NCBI RefSeq assembly: GCF_036855935.1 | Contig: NZ_JASPFK010000001.1 | Span: 1,399,501 to 1,463,500 of the forward strand | Origin: Sphingomonas sp. LR60 | GTDB lineage: Bacteria > Pseudomonadota > Alphaproteobacteria > Sphingomonadales > Sphingomonadaceae | Length of the DNA stretch: 64,000 bases | Direction: 5' to 3' | Shown here: positions 44,409-52,905 of the stretch, piece by piece | Layout of the letters: each line of letters opens with the position of its first letter | Numbering within the stretch: position 1 is the first letter of the stretch | Made by a program: the position numbers and the translations under genes | The notes under the pieces: model-generated | What the model was told of the DNA's origin: nothing | Seen by the model: the letters and a program-made list of their open reading frames with translations, nothing else | Database searches by the model: none

Positions 44409-45979
44409 GCATCAACGCAAGCGGCTGGAAGCCGACCGCACCCGTCAAGGGCGAGGGCGCGGCCCCGACCTTCACCGGCAACAAGGCATTGATGCTCGAA
44501 GAGCCGCTGATCTTCGAGATCGGCTCGACCGAGACGACCGGCGTCGATTTCGCCAATGGCGACGTCGCGGGTTCGCGGCTGGGCGACCTGACCCGCAAGA
44601 GCGCGATCGGCCTGCCCGGCCTGTCGGAGCAGGAGACGGTGCGCCACTACACCCGCCTCAGCCGGCAAAATTACGCGATCGACCTCGGGCTGTTCCCGCT
44701 CGGCTCGTGCACGATGAAGCACAATCCCCGCCTGAACGAGAAGGTCGCGCGGATGCCGGGCTTTGCCGACGTCCACCCGCTCCAGCCGGTCGATACCGTG
44801 CAGGGCGCGCTCGGCGTCATCAACGAACTGGCGGTGTGGCTGATCAAGCTGACCGGTATGTACGGTGTCGCGATGAGCCCGAAGGCGGGCGCACATGGCG
44901 AATTGTGCGGCATCCTCTGCATCAAGGCGGCGCTGGAGAAGCGCGGCGAGGGGCACCGCAAGGTCGTGCTGGTCCCCGAGAGCGCACACGGCACCAACCC
45001 GGCGACCGCGGCCTTCGCGGGCTTCACGGTCGAGGACATCCCCGCCACCGCCGACGGTCGCGTCGATACCGCGGCGCTGAAGGCGCGGCTGGGGCCGGAC
45101 GTCGCGGCGGTGATGATCACCAACCCGAACACCTGCGGGCTGTTCGAGCGCGATCTCAAGGAGATCAGCGACGCGGTCCATGCCGCGGGCGGCTATGTCT
45201 ATTGCGACGGCGCGAACTTCAACGCGATCGTCGGGCGCGTGCGGCCGGGCGATCTCGGCGTCGACGCGATGCACATCAACCTGCACAAGACCTTCTCGAC
45301 CCCGCACGGCGGCGGCGGGCCGGGCTCGGGGCCGGTCGTGCTGTCGGAGGCGCTCGCGCCGTTCGGCCCGCTGCCGTTCACCGCGCGGATGGCCGATGGG
45401 CACATCCAGCTCATTGAAGAGGAAACCGCCGGCGACGACCACCCCGATACGTTCGGTCGGATGGTCGCCTTCCACGGCCAGATGGGCATGTTCACCCGCG
45501 CGCTGGCGTACATCCTCAGCCACGGCGCGGACGGGCTCCGCCAAGTCGCCGAGGATGCGGTGCTGAACGCCAATTACGTGCTGCGCTCGCTGGAGGACGT
45601 GCTCGACGCGCCCTTCGCGCCGTCGGGGCCGTGCATGCACGAGGCGATCTTCTCGGATAAGGGCTTTGCGGCCGGCTTCTCGACGATCGACGCTGCCAAG
45701 GCGCTGATCGACGAGGGTTTCCACCCGATGACCATGTACTTCCCGCTGGTCGTTCATGGTGCGATGCTGATCGAGCCGACCGAAACCGAGAGCCGCGCCG
45801 CGCTTGACCAGTTCATCGGCGCGCTGCGCTCGGTAGCGGAACGCGCCAAGGCAGGCGACCCGTCGCTCAAGACCGCCCCGCACTTCGCCCCTCGCGCACG
45901 CCTCGACGAGACGCTCGCGGCGCGCAAGCCGATCCTGACGTGGAAGCCGTCGGTCGTGCAGGCCGAAGCGGCGGAGTAG
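44405..45979 (+). CDS. gcvPB: Glycine dehydrogenase (decarboxylating) subunit 2 (P protein, C-terminal half)
   Basis: A 524-residue beta subunit. The PLP-binding lysine (~295) is in [20 protein letters not shown]. Other motifs: [20 protein letters not shown] [27 protein letters not shown] and [13 protein letters not shown]. It forms the heterotetramer with GcvPA. The ATG overlaps the gcvPA stop. It is the last gene of the operon, followed by a palindrome. Confidence 0.97.
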   Translation: MSINASGWKPTAPVKGEGAAPTFTGNKALMLEEPLIFEIGSTETTGVDFANGDVAGSRLGDLTRKSAIGLPGLSEQETVRHYTRLSRQNYAIDLGLFPLGSCTMKHNPRLNEKVARMPGFADVHPLQPVDTVQGALGVINELAVWLIKLTGMYGVAMSPKAGAHGELCGILCIKAALEKRGEGHRKVVLVPESAHGTNPATAAFAGFTVEDIPATADGRVDTAALKARLGPDVAAVMITNPNTCGLFERDLKEISDAVHAAGGYVYCDGANFNAIVGRVRPGDLGVDAMHINLHKTFSTPHGGGGPGSGPVVLSEALAPFGPLPFTARMADGHIQLIEEETAGDDHPDTFGRMVAFHGQMGMFTRALAYILSHGADGLRQVAEDAVLNANYVLRSLEDVLDAPFAPSGPCMHEAIFSDKGFAAGFSTIDAAKALIDEGFHPMTMYFPLVVHGAMLIEPTETESRAALDQFIGALRSVAERAKAGDPSLKTAPHFAPRARLDETLAARKPILTWKPSVVQAEAAE

Positions 45980-46003
45980 GCACGGAGCGCGGAGCCCTGA
46001 ACA

Positions 46004-46084
46004 CCGTTCGCACTGAGCTTGTCGAAGTGCGTGTTCCAAGCGCTCCGCCTCTTTCACGTGCTTCGACAAGCTCAGCACGAACGG
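46004..46084. repeat. Intergenic palindrome, family A
   Basis: The left arm CCGTTCGCACTGAGCTTGTC with GAAG (46004-46027) and the right arm CTTCGACAAGCTCAGCACGA with ACGG (46061-46084) are 24-bp inverted copies. It lies between the convergent gcvPB and DMT transporter genes. Confidence 0.88.
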
Positions 46085-46133
46085 AGAGTGTGACCACGCG
46101 GCGGTCGAGCCGTGCCTGCGGAGGAACGGCCGT

Positions 46134-47033
46134 TCAATCCTCCGGCGCGGCCGTCACCGTCTGCTGCTTGCCCAGCCGCTGTTCGCGCCACACGATGAAC
46201 AGCCCGCTGGCGATGATCACCGGCGCGCCCACCCAGGTCATCGTGCTCGGCAGCACCCCGAACAGCAGCCAGCCGTAGATCGTCGCCCAGATCAGCCCCG
46301 AATAGTCCATCGGCACCACGCTGGTCACCGGCGCCAGCTTCGCCGCCCCGGTCAGCGCCAGCTGTCCGCACCCGCCGACCAAGCCGATCGCGGCGAGATT
46401 CAGCCATGTCAGCGGGTCGTGCGCCTTGAGGTGGAAGGCATAAGGCACCGCGATCAGCGGCAGCGTCAGCACCGAGAACCAGAACACCGTCGTCCCTGAC
46501 GGCTCGTCGCGTAATTGCCGCAACAGGATCGCCACCAGCGCGACGAACAGCGCCGCCAGCAACCCGACGATGGCGCCGAACAACGGAACATGCGTCCCGC
46601 CGCTGGGCTGCGCGACGATCAGCACGCCCGCGAACCCGATCAGCACCGCACTCCAGCGCTGAACCCCGGTCCGCTCGCCCAGCACCAAAGCGCCCAGGAT
46701 CGTCGCGAAGATCGGCACCGTAAACTGGAAGGTCGTCGCCTCGGCAAGCGGGAGCAGCAACACCGCGCCGAACGTGAACACCATCCCCACCACGCCGACC
46801 AGCGACCGCGCCAGATGCCCCTTGATCCGCGTCGTGCGCAGCGATCCCAACCCGCGCGTCGCCGCGACGAACCCCAGCACGACCGGCAGCGCGCACGCCT
46901 GTCGCCAGAACATCGTCTCGGGCAACGACGCCCCGCGCGTCTCGGCGAGCTTCACCAGCGCCGACATCGTGGAGAGGAAGAAGATCGCCAGCAGGCGTAG
47001 GGCGATGCCCTTCAGGACGCGATCACCCGACAT
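46134..47033 (-). CDS. EamA/DMT-superfamily transporter
   Basis: A 299-residue protein with ten hydrophobic helices forming two EamA repeats (residues ~10-140 and ~150-285). Repeat 2 ends with VPMDYSGLIWATIYGWLLFGVLPSTMTWVGAPVIIASG, a typical EamA pattern. The substrate is unknown; members export amino acids or metabolites. ATG 47033 was chosen over a 37-residue extension. It is divergent from proS across 88 bp. Confidence 0.9.
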   Translation of the reverse strand: MSGDRVLKGIALRLLAIFFLSTMSALVKLAETRGASLPETMFWRQACALPVVLGFVAATRGLGSLRTTRIKGHLARSLVGVVGMVFTFGAVLLLPLAEATTFQFTVPIFATILGALVLGERTGVQRWSAVLIGFAGVLIVAQPSGGTHVPLFGAIVGLLAALFVALVAILLRQLRDEPSGTTVFWFSVLTLPLIAVPYAFHLKAHDPLTWLNLAAIGLVGGCGQLALTGAAKLAPVTSVVPMDYSGLIWATIYGWLLFGVLPSTMTWVGAPVIIASGLFIVWREQRLGKQQTVTAAPED

Positions 47034-47121
47034 GCGGTCGTCCCTAACCGCCGCACCCCGCCAAAGGAACCCCGCGCGTTGCCGCTTGGCGAGTGGGCGC
47101 TTTGCCGCTATCGCCGCGCGC

Positions 47122-48651
47122 ATGAAACATGCGCTACCCGTCACCCGCGAGGCCGATTTCGCCGCCTGGTATCAATCCGTCATCACCGAGGCCGACATGG
47201 CCGAGGAGTCGGGCGTACGTGGCTGCATGGTCATCCGGCCATGGGGTTATGGCATCTGGGAGCGGTTCCAGCGGCTGCTCGACGATCGCATCAAGGCGAC
47301 CGGTCACGAGAATTGCTATTTTCCGGTCTTCATCCCGCTCAGCTATTTCGAGCAGGAAGCGAGCCATGTCGAAGGCTTCGCAAAGGAAATGGCGGTCGTC
47401 ACCCACCACCGGCTGATCGCGGACGGGAAGGGCGGGCTGGTCCCCGATCCCGCCGCCAAGCTGGAAGAGCCGCTGGTCGTCCGCCCGACCAGCGAGACGG
47501 TGATCGGCCATGCCTTCGCGCGTTGGGTGCAGTCGTGGCGCGACCTGCCGGTGCTCATCAACCAATGGGCGAACGTCGTCCGCTGGGAGATGCGCACCCG
47601 CATGTTCTTGCGCACCGCGGAATTTCTGTGGCAGGAAGGGCATACCGCGCACGCCACCGCTGACGAGGCGCGCGAGGAAACGCTCAAGATGCTCGAGGTC
47701 TATCGCGACTTCGCCGAAAATTGCGTCGCGGTCCCGGTGATCGCTGGTGAGAAGCCAGAGAACGAGCGCTTCCCCGGCGCGGTCGGCACCTGGTCGATCG
47801 AGGCGATGATGCAGGACGGCAAGGCGCTTCAGGCGGGCACCTCGCACTTTCTCGGCACGAACTTCGCCAAGGCGCAGAACATCCGTTTCCAGAACGCCGA
47901 CGGGCAGCTGGAACATGCGCAGACGACCAGCTGGGGCGTGTCGACGCGGATGATCGGCGCGCTGATCATGGTGCATGGCGACGACGACGGCCTGCGCGTC
48001 CCGCCGCGCGTCGCGCCGTGGCAGGTGGTGATCGTGCCGATGCTGCGCGACACACCCGAGGACGAAGCGCTGGTGAGCTATTGCCGCGAGTTGCAGCAGG
48101 CGCTGGCGGCGGAGAGCGCGTTCGGGGAGCCGGTGCGTGCCCTGCTCGATCTCAAGCCGGTCAAGGCCACGAACAAGCGCTGGGGCTGGATCAAGAAGGG
48201 TGCGCCGCTCGTGATCGAGGTCGGCGGGCGCGACATGGCGGCGGGCAACATCTCGGTGATCCGCCGCGATCGCCTGTACCGCGCGGACGGCAAGCTCGAC
48301 AGCGCCGCGGTGGCGCGTGACGGCTTCGCGGGCGAGGTCGCGGCGCTGCTGACGGATATTCAGCAGACGCTGTTCGATCAGGCCAAGGCGCGGCTGGAGT
48401 CGAACATCGCACCAGCCGACGGTTGGTCGCAGGTCGAAGCGCATTTCGCCGACGGGGCGAAGAACCCGGGGTGGCTCGAGGTGCAATGGTCGCGCCCGAC
48501 CGGCGCGGGACTCGAGGCGGTGGTCGAGCGGCTGAAGGCGCTCAAGCTGACGCTGCGCAACGCGCCGATGGGGCAGGCGGCGGCTGACGGCCCGTGCATC
48601 TTCACCGGCGACGTGGCGGTGGAGCGCGTTTTGGTAGGGCGGGCGTACTGA
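47122..48651 (+). CDS. proS: Proline-tRNA ligase, type 3 (archaeal/eukaryote-like)
   Basis: A 509-residue class II synthetase of the ProS type 3 architecture: no editing INS insert, with a C-terminal anticodon-binding domain plus a zinc-like/C-terminal extension ending in a Tyr (VERVLVGRAY). Motif 1 region: GCMVIRPWGYGIWERFQRLLDDRI. Motif 2: VVRPTSETVIGHAFARWVQSWRDLPVLINQWANVVRWEMRTRMFLRTAEFLWQEGHTAHAT. Motif 3: TSWGVSTRMIGALIMVHGDDDGLRVPP. It charges tRNA-Pro, such as the one at 2279-2355. The terminal Tyr is typical of this type. Confidence 0.95.
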   Translation: MKHALPVTREADFAAWYQSVITEADMAEESGVRGCMVIRPWGYGIWERFQRLLDDRIKATGHENCYFPVFIPLSYFEQEASHVEGFAKEMAVVTHHRLIADGKGGLVPDPAAKLEEPLVVRPTSETVIGHAFARWVQSWRDLPVLINQWANVVRWEMRTRMFLRTAEFLWQEGHTAHATADEAREETLKMLEVYRDFAENCVAVPVIAGEKPENERFPGAVGTWSIEAMMQDGKALQAGTSHFLGTNFAKAQNIRFQNADGQLEHAQTTSWGVSTRMIGALIMVHGDDDGLRVPPRVAPWQVVIVPMLRDTPEDEALVSYCRELQQALAAESAFGEPVRALLDLKPVKATNKRWGWIKKGAPLVIEVGGRDMAAGNISVIRRDRLYRADGKLDSAAVARDGFAGEVAALLTDIQQTLFDQAKARLESNIAPADGWSQVEAHFADGAKNPGWLEVQWSRPTGAGLEAVVERLKALKLTLRNAPMGQAAADGPCIFTGDVAVERVLVGRAY

Positions 48652-48667
48652 GGTTTCTCACCTGACC

Positions 48668-48757
48668 GTTCCCGGCGAAGGCCGGGGTCCAGTTGGGTGC
48701 CGCTCATTGTTATACGGCGACGTTCGCCAACTGGACCCCGGCCTTCGCCGGGGAACA
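48668..48757. repeat. Intergenic palindrome, family C
   Basis: The left arm CCCGGCGAAGGCCGGGGTCC with AGTTGG and the right arm CCAACTGGACCCCGGCCTTC with GCCGGGG. The element fills the gap between the convergent proS and TonB-dependent receptor genes. Confidence 0.88.
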
Positions 48758-48784
48758 GCGGAAGAATAAGCCTTTTATCCTACC

Positions 48785-51598
48785 TCAGAACCGCGTCCGC
48801 AGCGTCAGTCCATAGGTCCGCGGCTCCGCGAGGAACGACGCGAACAGCTGGTTGCCGACCCCGCCGAACGACTGCACCTGCTGCTGGCTGCCCGCTCCCT
48901 GGAACGGCGCGTTGAACGCCACCTGCTCGTAATTGGTGTTGAGCAGGTTCTGCGCCCAGACCTCGATCGCCCAGCGATCCTGATTGCCGCGCAAGCCGAT
49001 GCGCGCGTTCATCAAAGTGAACCCGTCCTGCGTCTTCTCGACGAACAGGTCGGAGCCGGTGTTATAGTCCGACACCGTCCGCTGATCGACGTAGAACAAC
49101 GCCGACATCCCGCTGCTCCCGATCGGCGGGTTCCAGCTCACCGACGTGGTGATGACGTTGCGCGGTGCGTTCGACATCTGCGATCCCGACAGCAGGAACA
49201 ATGCCGGATCAAGCGCCGCACCCGCATCCGATCCGACCAGATTACGGCGATACTTCGTATCCGCAAACGTATAGCCCATGTTGATCGCGAGATGCTCGAC
49301 CGGATAGATTCCGGCTTCGGCCTCGAAACCCTGGCTGACCACGCCGTAGCGTACGTCGCCGGTGCAGGCACCGGTCGCCAGCGAATTGTCGCGGTCCGCA
49401 CCGTTCAACCCGGCCGAGCACGATCCGATATTCTCGACGACATAGTTGGTGCCGTTAAAGGTGTTGAGCTGGAAGTTCTTGAACTCGGACCGGAAGCCGG
49501 CAAGGTTGAACGTGAACTGCCGGCTCGAATATTTGAGCCCGACCTCATAGGCATTCACCGTCTCGGGATCGAAGCGCAGCCGGCTGCCGTCGATATTGGC
49601 GATCGTTGCGGGATTATAGGCGTCGCCGAGGTCCGATCGGTCGAGATTATACCCGCCCGCCTTATAACCGCGCGAATAGCTGGCATAGGTCATCAGCCGG
49701 TCGGTCGGCTTCCAGCTCAGCACCGCAGTGCCGGTTACCTGGTTCTCGCGCAGCTTGTCGTCGATCGTCCGCCCGTTGAGCGCGCTGGACGAATTGCCGG
49801 TGCAGGCGAGGGTAGCGATCCCGCGGGTCAGCGCGGCCAACTGCGGGTTATTGAACAAATTGCCGCCCGGCCCGGCGCCCAGCAACGCCTGCACCTGCGG
49901 ACAGACGGTGTTGTTGTTGCCGAAGGTCGCGTCGAAGTCCTTCTGTTCGCGGGTCCAGCGCAGGCCGGCGGTCAGCGACAGTCGGTCGGACAGCCGGAAG
50001 ATGTTGTGCGTGAAGACCGCGAAGCTCTTGCTGTTCTGGTTGTAGACGTCGCGCGTCGTGCCCAGATCGTTGAGCGTCGAGAGCAGGCGGATGCTGCCCA
50101 GCACGATCGGAGTCGCCGCCCCGAACGCCGCGGTCGTGCCCGGCACTTGCCCCTGCAGGATCGCCGACCCCGCCGCGCTCAGACAGCCCGGATTGGCGGG
50201 ATTGCGCAATGCGGCGTTCGGATTGATCGTCGCGACGATCCGGCACGCCGCGAACGCGCCATAGTCACGCCCGAACTTCAGATTGTCGACGACCTGTAGG
50301 TTCTCATTGCTGAAGAAGCCGCCGATCAACCAATTGAGCCGGTCACCGAATGCCTCGCCGTTCAATCGCAATTCCTGCGTGAAGGTGTGGAACTGCCGGT
50401 AGTTGTTGCCGTCGTTCGGACGGTATCCGATGTCGAGGACATTGGCGTCGATGTCGTTCGCGCCGTCCGACTTGTACTCACGGTAAGCGGTGATCGAGGT
50501 CAGCGCCGCGCCGCCCAGGTTCCAGTCGATCTGCCCAGAGCCGCCGTAATCCTTGGTGACGTTCGAATAAGCGCGGCCGGGGGTGAAGGCGATGCGGCGG
50601 CTGTAGGGATCGTTGCCCGCCGGGAAGACGCTGCCTGCCGGATAGCCGCGCAGCGCCGCGATCTGCTGCATGACGCTGACGATGCGATTGCCCGCCGGAT
50701 TGATCGCATAGTCGCCCGGCGTGCCCGGCGTCGGATCGATCTTCTCGCGCGTGTCTACATAGACCGCGCCGCAGCACTTCTCGTTGCGCCACGTATAGTC
50801 GCCGATCAGCCGCACCGAGAAATCGGGTGACGGCTCCAGCAGCAATTGCCCCCGCACGAACCAGCGGTTGCGATCGTTGTAATCGGTGTTGTTGACGACA
50901 TCGCGATAGAAGCCGTCGCGCTTCGAGGCGACGCCATCGATGCGGAAGGCGAGCAGGTCCTTGACGATCGGCCCGGTGATCGCGCCCGCAACGCGGTAAA
51001 AGTCGTAATTGCCGTACGTGCCCTCGGCATAGCCGCCGAAGTCGAACGATGGCGCCTTGGTATAGATGTTGATCGCACCCGCGGAGGAATTTCGCCCGGA
51101 AAGCGTGCCCTGCGGACCGCGCAGCACCTCCACGCGGTCGACCTCGCCGAGGTCGTTGAGGCCGGAACCGGTGCGGCTGCGATAGACGCCGTCGATGAAC
51201 ACCGTCACCGAGCTTTCGAGCCCCGGATTGTCGCCGACGGTGCCGATGCCGCGGACCCGCGCGGAGGCATTGGCCTCAGATCCGGTCGAGGACACGTTCA
51301 GCGAGGGTGCGAGCTGCGCCAATTGGCGAATATCGGTTGCGCCCGAATTCTGTAGCGCAGCCTGGCTGACCGCATTGATCGAAATCGGAACGTCGGCAAG
51401 GCGCTCGGCACGGCGGGTGGCGGTGACCACGATGTCGCCGGCGTTGAGCATTCCGGTATCGCCGGCCTGCGCCGAAGCGGTGTCGCTTTGCCCGGCGACC
51501 GCGGCGTTAGTGGTTACGGGGCTCGTCTGGTCCTGCGCCAGGGCCGGCATTGCCAGCACCGCGGCGGCGGTGGACAGAAGGGTGGCGGTAAGACGCAT
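48785..51598 (-). CDS. TonB-dependent receptor
   Basis: A 937-residue outer-membrane transporter. The signal peptide ends MPALAQD (~22). A spacer of ~35 residues precedes the TonB box-like region DIVVTATRRAERLADVPISI. The plug domain (~55-180) includes VSSTGSEANASARVRGIGTVGDNPG and VDRVEVLRGPQGTLSGRNSSAGAINI. The beta-barrel follows and ends with Phe (LTLRTRF), as needed for BAM. The ligand is not inferable. An inverted repeat about 84 bp upstream may be an operator. Confidence 0.95.
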   Translation of the reverse strand: MRLTATLLSTAAAVLAMPALAQDQTSPVTTNAAVAGQSDTASAQAGDTGMLNAGDIVVTATRRAERLADVPISINAVSQAALQNSGATDIRQLAQLAPSLNVSSTGSEANASARVRGIGTVGDNPGLESSVTVFIDGVYRSRTGSGLNDLGEVDRVEVLRGPQGTLSGRNSSAGAINIYTKAPSFDFGGYAEGTYGNYDFYRVAGAITGPIVKDLLAFRIDGVASKRDGFYRDVVNNTDYNDRNRWFVRGQLLLEPSPDFSVRLIGDYTWRNEKCCGAVYVDTREKIDPTPGTPGDYAINPAGNRIVSVMQQIAALRGYPAGSVFPAGNDPYSRRIAFTPGRAYSNVTKDYGGSGQIDWNLGGAALTSITAYREYKSDGANDIDANVLDIGYRPNDGNNYRQFHTFTQELRLNGEAFGDRLNWLIGGFFSNENLQVVDNLKFGRDYGAFAACRIVATINPNAALRNPANPGCLSAAGSAILQGQVPGTTAAFGAATPIVLGSIRLLSTLNDLGTTRDVYNQNSKSFAVFTHNIFRLSDRLSLTAGLRWTREQKDFDATFGNNNTVCPQVQALLGAGPGGNLFNNPQLAALTRGIATLACTGNSSSALNGRTIDDKLRENQVTGTAVLSWKPTDRLMTYASYSRGYKAGGYNLDRSDLGDAYNPATIANIDGSRLRFDPETVNAYEVGLKYSSRQFTFNLAGFRSEFKNFQLNTFNGTNYVVENIGSCSAGLNGADRDNSLATGACTGDVRYGVVSQGFEAEAGIYPVEHLAINMGYTFADTKYRRNLVGSDAGAALDPALFLLSGSQMSNAPRNVITTSVSWNPPIGSSGMSALFYVDQRTVSDYNTGSDLFVEKTQDGFTLMNARIGLRGNQDRWAIEVWAQNLLNTNYEQVAFNAPFQGAGSQQQVQSFGGVGNQLFASFLAEPRTYGLTLRTRF

Positions 51599-51680
51599 GG
51601 CGCTATCTCTCTCCCAATGTCATCCGAACTCTTTGAAGGTTCGGTATTGGAAGAGCGTAACGTCGATGCCGCGCTCGTCC

Positions 51681-51697
51681 AGCCATTTTATATGGCT
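51681..51697. promoter_or_regulatory. Palindrome upstream of the TonB-dependent receptor
   Basis: AGCCAT-TTTAT-ATGGCT is a perfect six-base inverted repeat with a five-base AT-rich spacer, 83 bp before the receptor start. It could be an operator or promoter element. The 194-bp gap (51599-51792) holds no gene. Confidence 0.4.
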
Positions 51698-51792
51698 GTC
51701 CCGAGTTTTTCGAAAACGCTGTCGGATAAATACAACGCCGCCGCGCTGGTCGGGCGCGGCGGACGTTACGGCAGGCTCGGCAAATTCACGCG

Positions 51793-52336
51793 TTACTTCG
51801 GCGCGAGCACCATCAGCATCTGACGACCTTCCATACGCGGATAGGCCTCCACCTTGGCGATTTCCTGCACCTGCTCGGCGACTCGCTGCAGCACGTTCAT
51901 GCCGAGCTGGCCGTGGCTCAGCTCACGGCCGCGGAATCGCATCGTGACCTTGACCTTGTCACCTTCCTCGATGAACTCGGCGACCTTCTTCATCTTGGTG
52001 TCGTAATCGTGGTCGTCGATGTTCGGACGCATCTTGATCTCTTTGATCTCCTGCGTCTTTTGTGACTTACGCGCGAGGTTCGCCTTCTTCTGCGCCTCGT
52101 ACTTGAACTTGCCGACGTCGAGGAACTTGGCCACGGGCGGATCGGCGTTGGGCGACACTTCGACTAGGTCGAGGCCGACTTCGCGCGCCTGCTCCATCGC
52201 CTCGCGCGTGTACATCACGCCGAGATTCTTCCTCGTGGTCGATCACGCGGACTTTTTGGCTCTGGATCCACTCGTTGAACCGCGGGCCGTTCATCGGAGG
52301 CGCCTGCATCGGCCGGCGCGTCATGGGAGGACGTAT
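51793..52336 (-). CDS. infC: Translation initiation factor IF-3, frameshifted as sequenced
   Basis: The C-terminal part (51793-~52222) is complete IF-3: [39 protein letters not shown] and [46 protein letters not shown]. The N-terminal ~30 residues ([29 protein letters not shown]) lie in another frame, ending at about 52232. A net shift of two bases lost, or one gained, in GAGGAAGAATCTC joins them. The start appears to be AUA at 52336 with CAGGAG eight bases upstream; AUG 52324 has no correctly spaced site. IF-3 is essential, so a sequence error is more likely than a null gene. It follows thrS, a conserved order. Confidence 0.82.
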
Positions 52337-52366
52337 GGGTATTGCTCCTGAAGTGATTACGCTTGC

Positions 52367-52395
52367 AATATACGGCATCCCGTCGCGTTTTGGAA
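52367..52395 (-). promoter_or_regulatory. Candidate infC promoter
   Basis: On the minus strand TTCCAA (52395-52390) and TATATT (52372-52367) are separated by 17 bp, a sigma-70-like spacing. Transcription would begin about 25 nt before the probable infC start. The -35 match is weak. Confidence 0.35.
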
Positions 52396-52527
52396 TAGCT
52401 CCCGCTCCCCGCCCGAGAGAGAGCCGAGGTGAGGGACCGATGTCGAGCAGAGAGCGTCCTGTCGGCGTGTCTCGCGAGTGGCGAGACCGGATCGGAAGCT
52501 CGGTCCAGATCCGCCGCGTGACGTCGT

Positions 52528-52848
52528 TCAATCCTTCGGTGCGCTACGTGCCGGCGCGTCCAAAATGCTTCGCATCGCATTGTTGCGGTTCGTTACTTCG
52601 GTTTGCTCGTTATCGGTGATGCGACCATCGCTCGCGTAGCGATCGGACAGCGAGTCATTCACGGCATTCTCGCTCTTCGCCCGGCGCGCATCGCGGCGCG
52701 ACAGCCGCCCGGCGGAATGCTCCCGGTCAATCCGTGCGTTCTTGTCGCGCACCCCGCGCTCGACGGGGACGATCCGCCCATTGATCCCGGTCTGCGCGCC
52801 AGCGGGCAGCGAAAGCGACAAGGCGAGGGTCGCCAGCAAGATACGCAT
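52528..52848 (-). CDS. Hypothetical secreted protein, 106 aa
   Basis: A small exported protein with a signal peptide (MRILLATLALSLSLPAGAQ, cut after residue 19). The mature part is highly charged (RDKNARIDREHSAGRLSRRDARRAK) and helical. No family is recognised. It sits between thrS and infC on the same strand. The ATG at 52848 was chosen over an upstream start that has no signal context. Confidence 0.72.
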   Translation of the reverse strand: MRILLATLALSLSLPAGAQTGINGRIVPVERGVRDKNARIDREHSAGRLSRRDARRAKSENAVNDSLSDRYASDGRITDNEQTEVTNRNNAMRSILDAPARSAPKD

Positions 52849-52905
52849 CGGTCCGCTCCCTAGGTGCCCACGCATCATATGGGAGCGGACCGATCACGTC
52901 GAGCG

